Part shown: positions 62,896 to 64,000 of the stretch, one piece after another
Layout: each line of letters starts with the position of its first letter
Position numbering within the stretch: position 1 is the stretch's first letter
Source of the DNA: CALOCN01 sp942491735
GTDB lineage: Bacteria; Eisenbacteria; RBG-16-71-46; JABDJR01
Direction: 5' to 3'
NCBI GenBank assembly: GCA_942491735.1
Contig: CALOCN010000001.1
Coordinates: 1,116,001 to 1,180,000 of the forward strand
DNA: 64,000 nucleotides
Program-made: the position numbers and the translations under genes
Notes under the pieces: generated by a model
Database searches by the model: none
Told to the model about the DNA's origin: nothing
Seen by the model: only the letters and a program-made list of their open reading frames with translations

Positions 62896-63566
62896 CGCGA
62901 GTTCCCTCGATTCATCGGCAACAGGGGGGCGCCGGTTCGTTCCTGGACGTACTCGAAACCCACTCCGGGGCTGAGCTCAACCAGCTGGAAGCCTTCCGGG
63001 ACCACGTCGATGACCGCCAGATCGGTGTAGATCCGATCCACCACCCCGAGCCCGGTCAGGGGATAGGTGCAGGACTCGACCAGCTTGGGGTCGCCACCCC
63101 GGGCGTTGTGCTGGGTGATGACGTAGACCGTCTTCACCCCGGCCACCAGGTCCATGGCCCCGCCCACCGCGGGAATCGCTCCCGGCTCACCGGTGGACCA
63201 GTTGGCGAGGTCCCCGGTCCGGGAGACCTGCAGGGCCCCCAGGACGCACACGTCCAGGTGCCCGCCCCGGATCATGGCGAAGCTGTCGGCGTGGTGGAAG
63301 TAGGCGGCCCCCGGGTTGGTGGTCACCTGGCGCTTGCCGGCGTTGATCAGCTCGGGATCGCCCGCACCCTCCGGGGGCGAGGGCCCCATGCCGAGCAGTC
63401 CGTTCTCGGTGTGGTAGATGACCTCCCGCCCCTCGGGGACGTAGGCCGCGACCAGCTCCGGAATGCCGATTCCCAGGTTCACGTACGCGCCGTCGCCGAT
63501 GTCCAGGGCGCATCGCTGCGCCATGGCTTCGCGCGACAGCCCGATCGGGGTGGTGGGTGCGTTCAT
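62892..63566 (-). CDS. 3-oxoacid CoA-transferase subunit B
   Basis: 224 residues. The probable catalytic glutamate, which forms the CoA thioester intermediate, lies in YHTENGLLGMGP. Other landmarks are DGAYVNLGIGIPELVAAYVP, FAMIRGGHLDVCVLGALQVS, NWSTGEPGAIPAVGGAMDLV and GVVDRIYTDLAVIDVVPEGF. It moves CoA between a dicarboxyl or acyl donor and a 3-oxoacid (acetoacetate, 3-oxoadipate or similar). The acceptor cannot be fixed. It overlaps subunit A (ATGA at 63566) and the aminotransferase. Confidence 0.92.
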   Translation of the reverse strand: MNAPTTPIGLSREAMAQRCALDIGDGAYVNLGIGIPELVAAYVPEGREVIYHTENGLLGMGPSPPEGAGDPELINAGKRQVTTNPGAAYFHHADSFAMIRGGHLDVCVLGALQVSRTGDLANWSTGEPGAIPAVGGAMDLVAGVKTVYVITQHNARGGDPKLVESCTYPLTGLGVVDRIYTDLAVIDVVPEGFQLVELSPGVGFEYVQERTGAPLLPMNRGNSR

Positions 63567-64000
63567 GGGTAGGAAACCCCCTGGGCAATGAGGACCGATT
63601 CGTGGGCCGGGTTGGGAACCGCCACCACCCGTTGCACGAAGATACCCGGGGTGACGATGGCCTCGGGGTCCAGCTCTCCGGGGGGAAGCACCGCGGCCGC
63701 CTGCACCACGGTCGTCCTTGCCGCCATGGCCATGATCGGAGCGAAGTTCCGCGCGGTCTTGTTGTAGACCACGTTCCCGTGGCGGTCGACCGCGCGCCCC
63801 TTGATGAGCGCGAAGTCGGCGGTCAGGCCGCGCATGAGCAGGTAGTCCCGTCCGTCGAAGGTCCGTCGTTCCAGTCCTTCTTCCAGGGGGGTTCCCACCG
63901 CGGTCGGGGTGTAGAAGGCCGGGATACCCGCTCCACCGGCGCGAATGCGCTCGGCCAGGGTCCCCTGGGGCACCAGCTCCAGTGCGGTCTGCCCGCTGCG
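63563..64000 (-). CDS. 3-oxoacid CoA-transferase subunit A (5' end cut by window end)
   Basis: 146 codons of the C-terminal part are visible: LVPQGTLAERIRAGGAGIPA, FYTPTAVGTPLEEG, LMRGLTADFALIKGRAVDRH, GNVVYNKTARNFAPIMAMAA and ELDPEAIVTPGIFVQRVVAV. This is the standard subunit A sequence. The N-terminal part with the glycine-rich CoA site lies beyond the window. The stop overlaps the subunit B start. Confidence 0.92.
   Translation of the reverse strand, partial: RSGQTALELVPQGTLAERIRAGGAGIPAFYTPTAVGTPLEEGLERRTFDGRDYLLMRGLTADFALIKGRAVDRHGNVVYNKTARNFAPIMAMAARTTVVQAAAVLPPGELDPEAIVTPGIFVQRVVAVPNPAHESVLIAQGVSYP

Overview
The window is a high-GC (roughly two-thirds G+C), densely coded bacterial chromosome segment from a Gram-negative organism. 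It has a complete division and cell-wall (dcw) cluster, and its MurE carries the DNPR motif of meso-diaminopimelate ligases. It also encodes lipoproteins, porin-like proteins, and large exported proteins ending in FlgD-Ig/T9SS-like C-terminal domains. That mix points to the FCB side of the tree. Candidate phyla such as Eisenbacteria or Krumholzibacteriota are my best guess, but this is inferred from style and not from a marker gene. I saw no rRNA, tRNA, CRISPR array, transposase or prophage.

Region by region. 1-3442: a divergent non-homologous end-joining pair, ligD (cut by the window start) and ku. 3484-28084: an accessory stretch rich in secreted proteins. It holds small exported proteins ending in a shared W-G-x-I/L-K tail, an HNH endonuclease with a near-consensus promoter, porin-like proteins, a MerR-TPR protein, a very large M36 metalloprotease, a YjbQ-family gene with a 5'-truncated second copy 2.4 kb away, and an FG-GAP repeat protein. 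A TPR/heptosyltransferase pair, a hydrolase-like protein, a Nudix hydrolase and a tagged cupredoxin follow. 28106-33274: a small membrane protein, an EVE-domain protein, an M14 carboxypeptidase and a GT39-like membrane glycosyltransferase, the last two translationally coupled. 33431-53244: the dcw cluster, in the order mraZ, a STAS gene, rsmH, ftsL, ftsI, murE, murF, mraY, murD, ftsW, murG, murC, murB, ftsQ, ftsA, ftsZ. Most junctions overlap by 1-8 nt. 53320-61347: a TPR protein, a beta-lactamase-family hydrolase, another tagged protein, a PepSY membrane protein and a large BNR/sortilin-type lipoprotein. 61561-64000: a class III aminotransferase followed by the two subunits of a 3-oxoacid CoA-transferase, the second cut by the window end.

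The strongest candidate for something undescribed is the C-terminal tail, consensus V-E/Q-x-T/S-T/S-W-G-x-I/L-K. It ends eight otherwise different exported proteins here, including a cupredoxin. A second, domain-sized C-terminal module (FlgD-Ig type) ends three much larger exported proteins, so two parallel surface-targeting or anchoring signals seem to coexist.

The dcw cluster is also unusual. MurG is fused in frame to an N-terminal low-complexity domain of about 417 residues made of R-E, R-D and R-G repeats. A STAS gene sits between mraZ and rsmH. MraZ has a long low-complexity tail. The three notable gaps between genes (murF-mraY, murG-murC, ftsA-ftsZ) each contain tandemly duplicated DNA.
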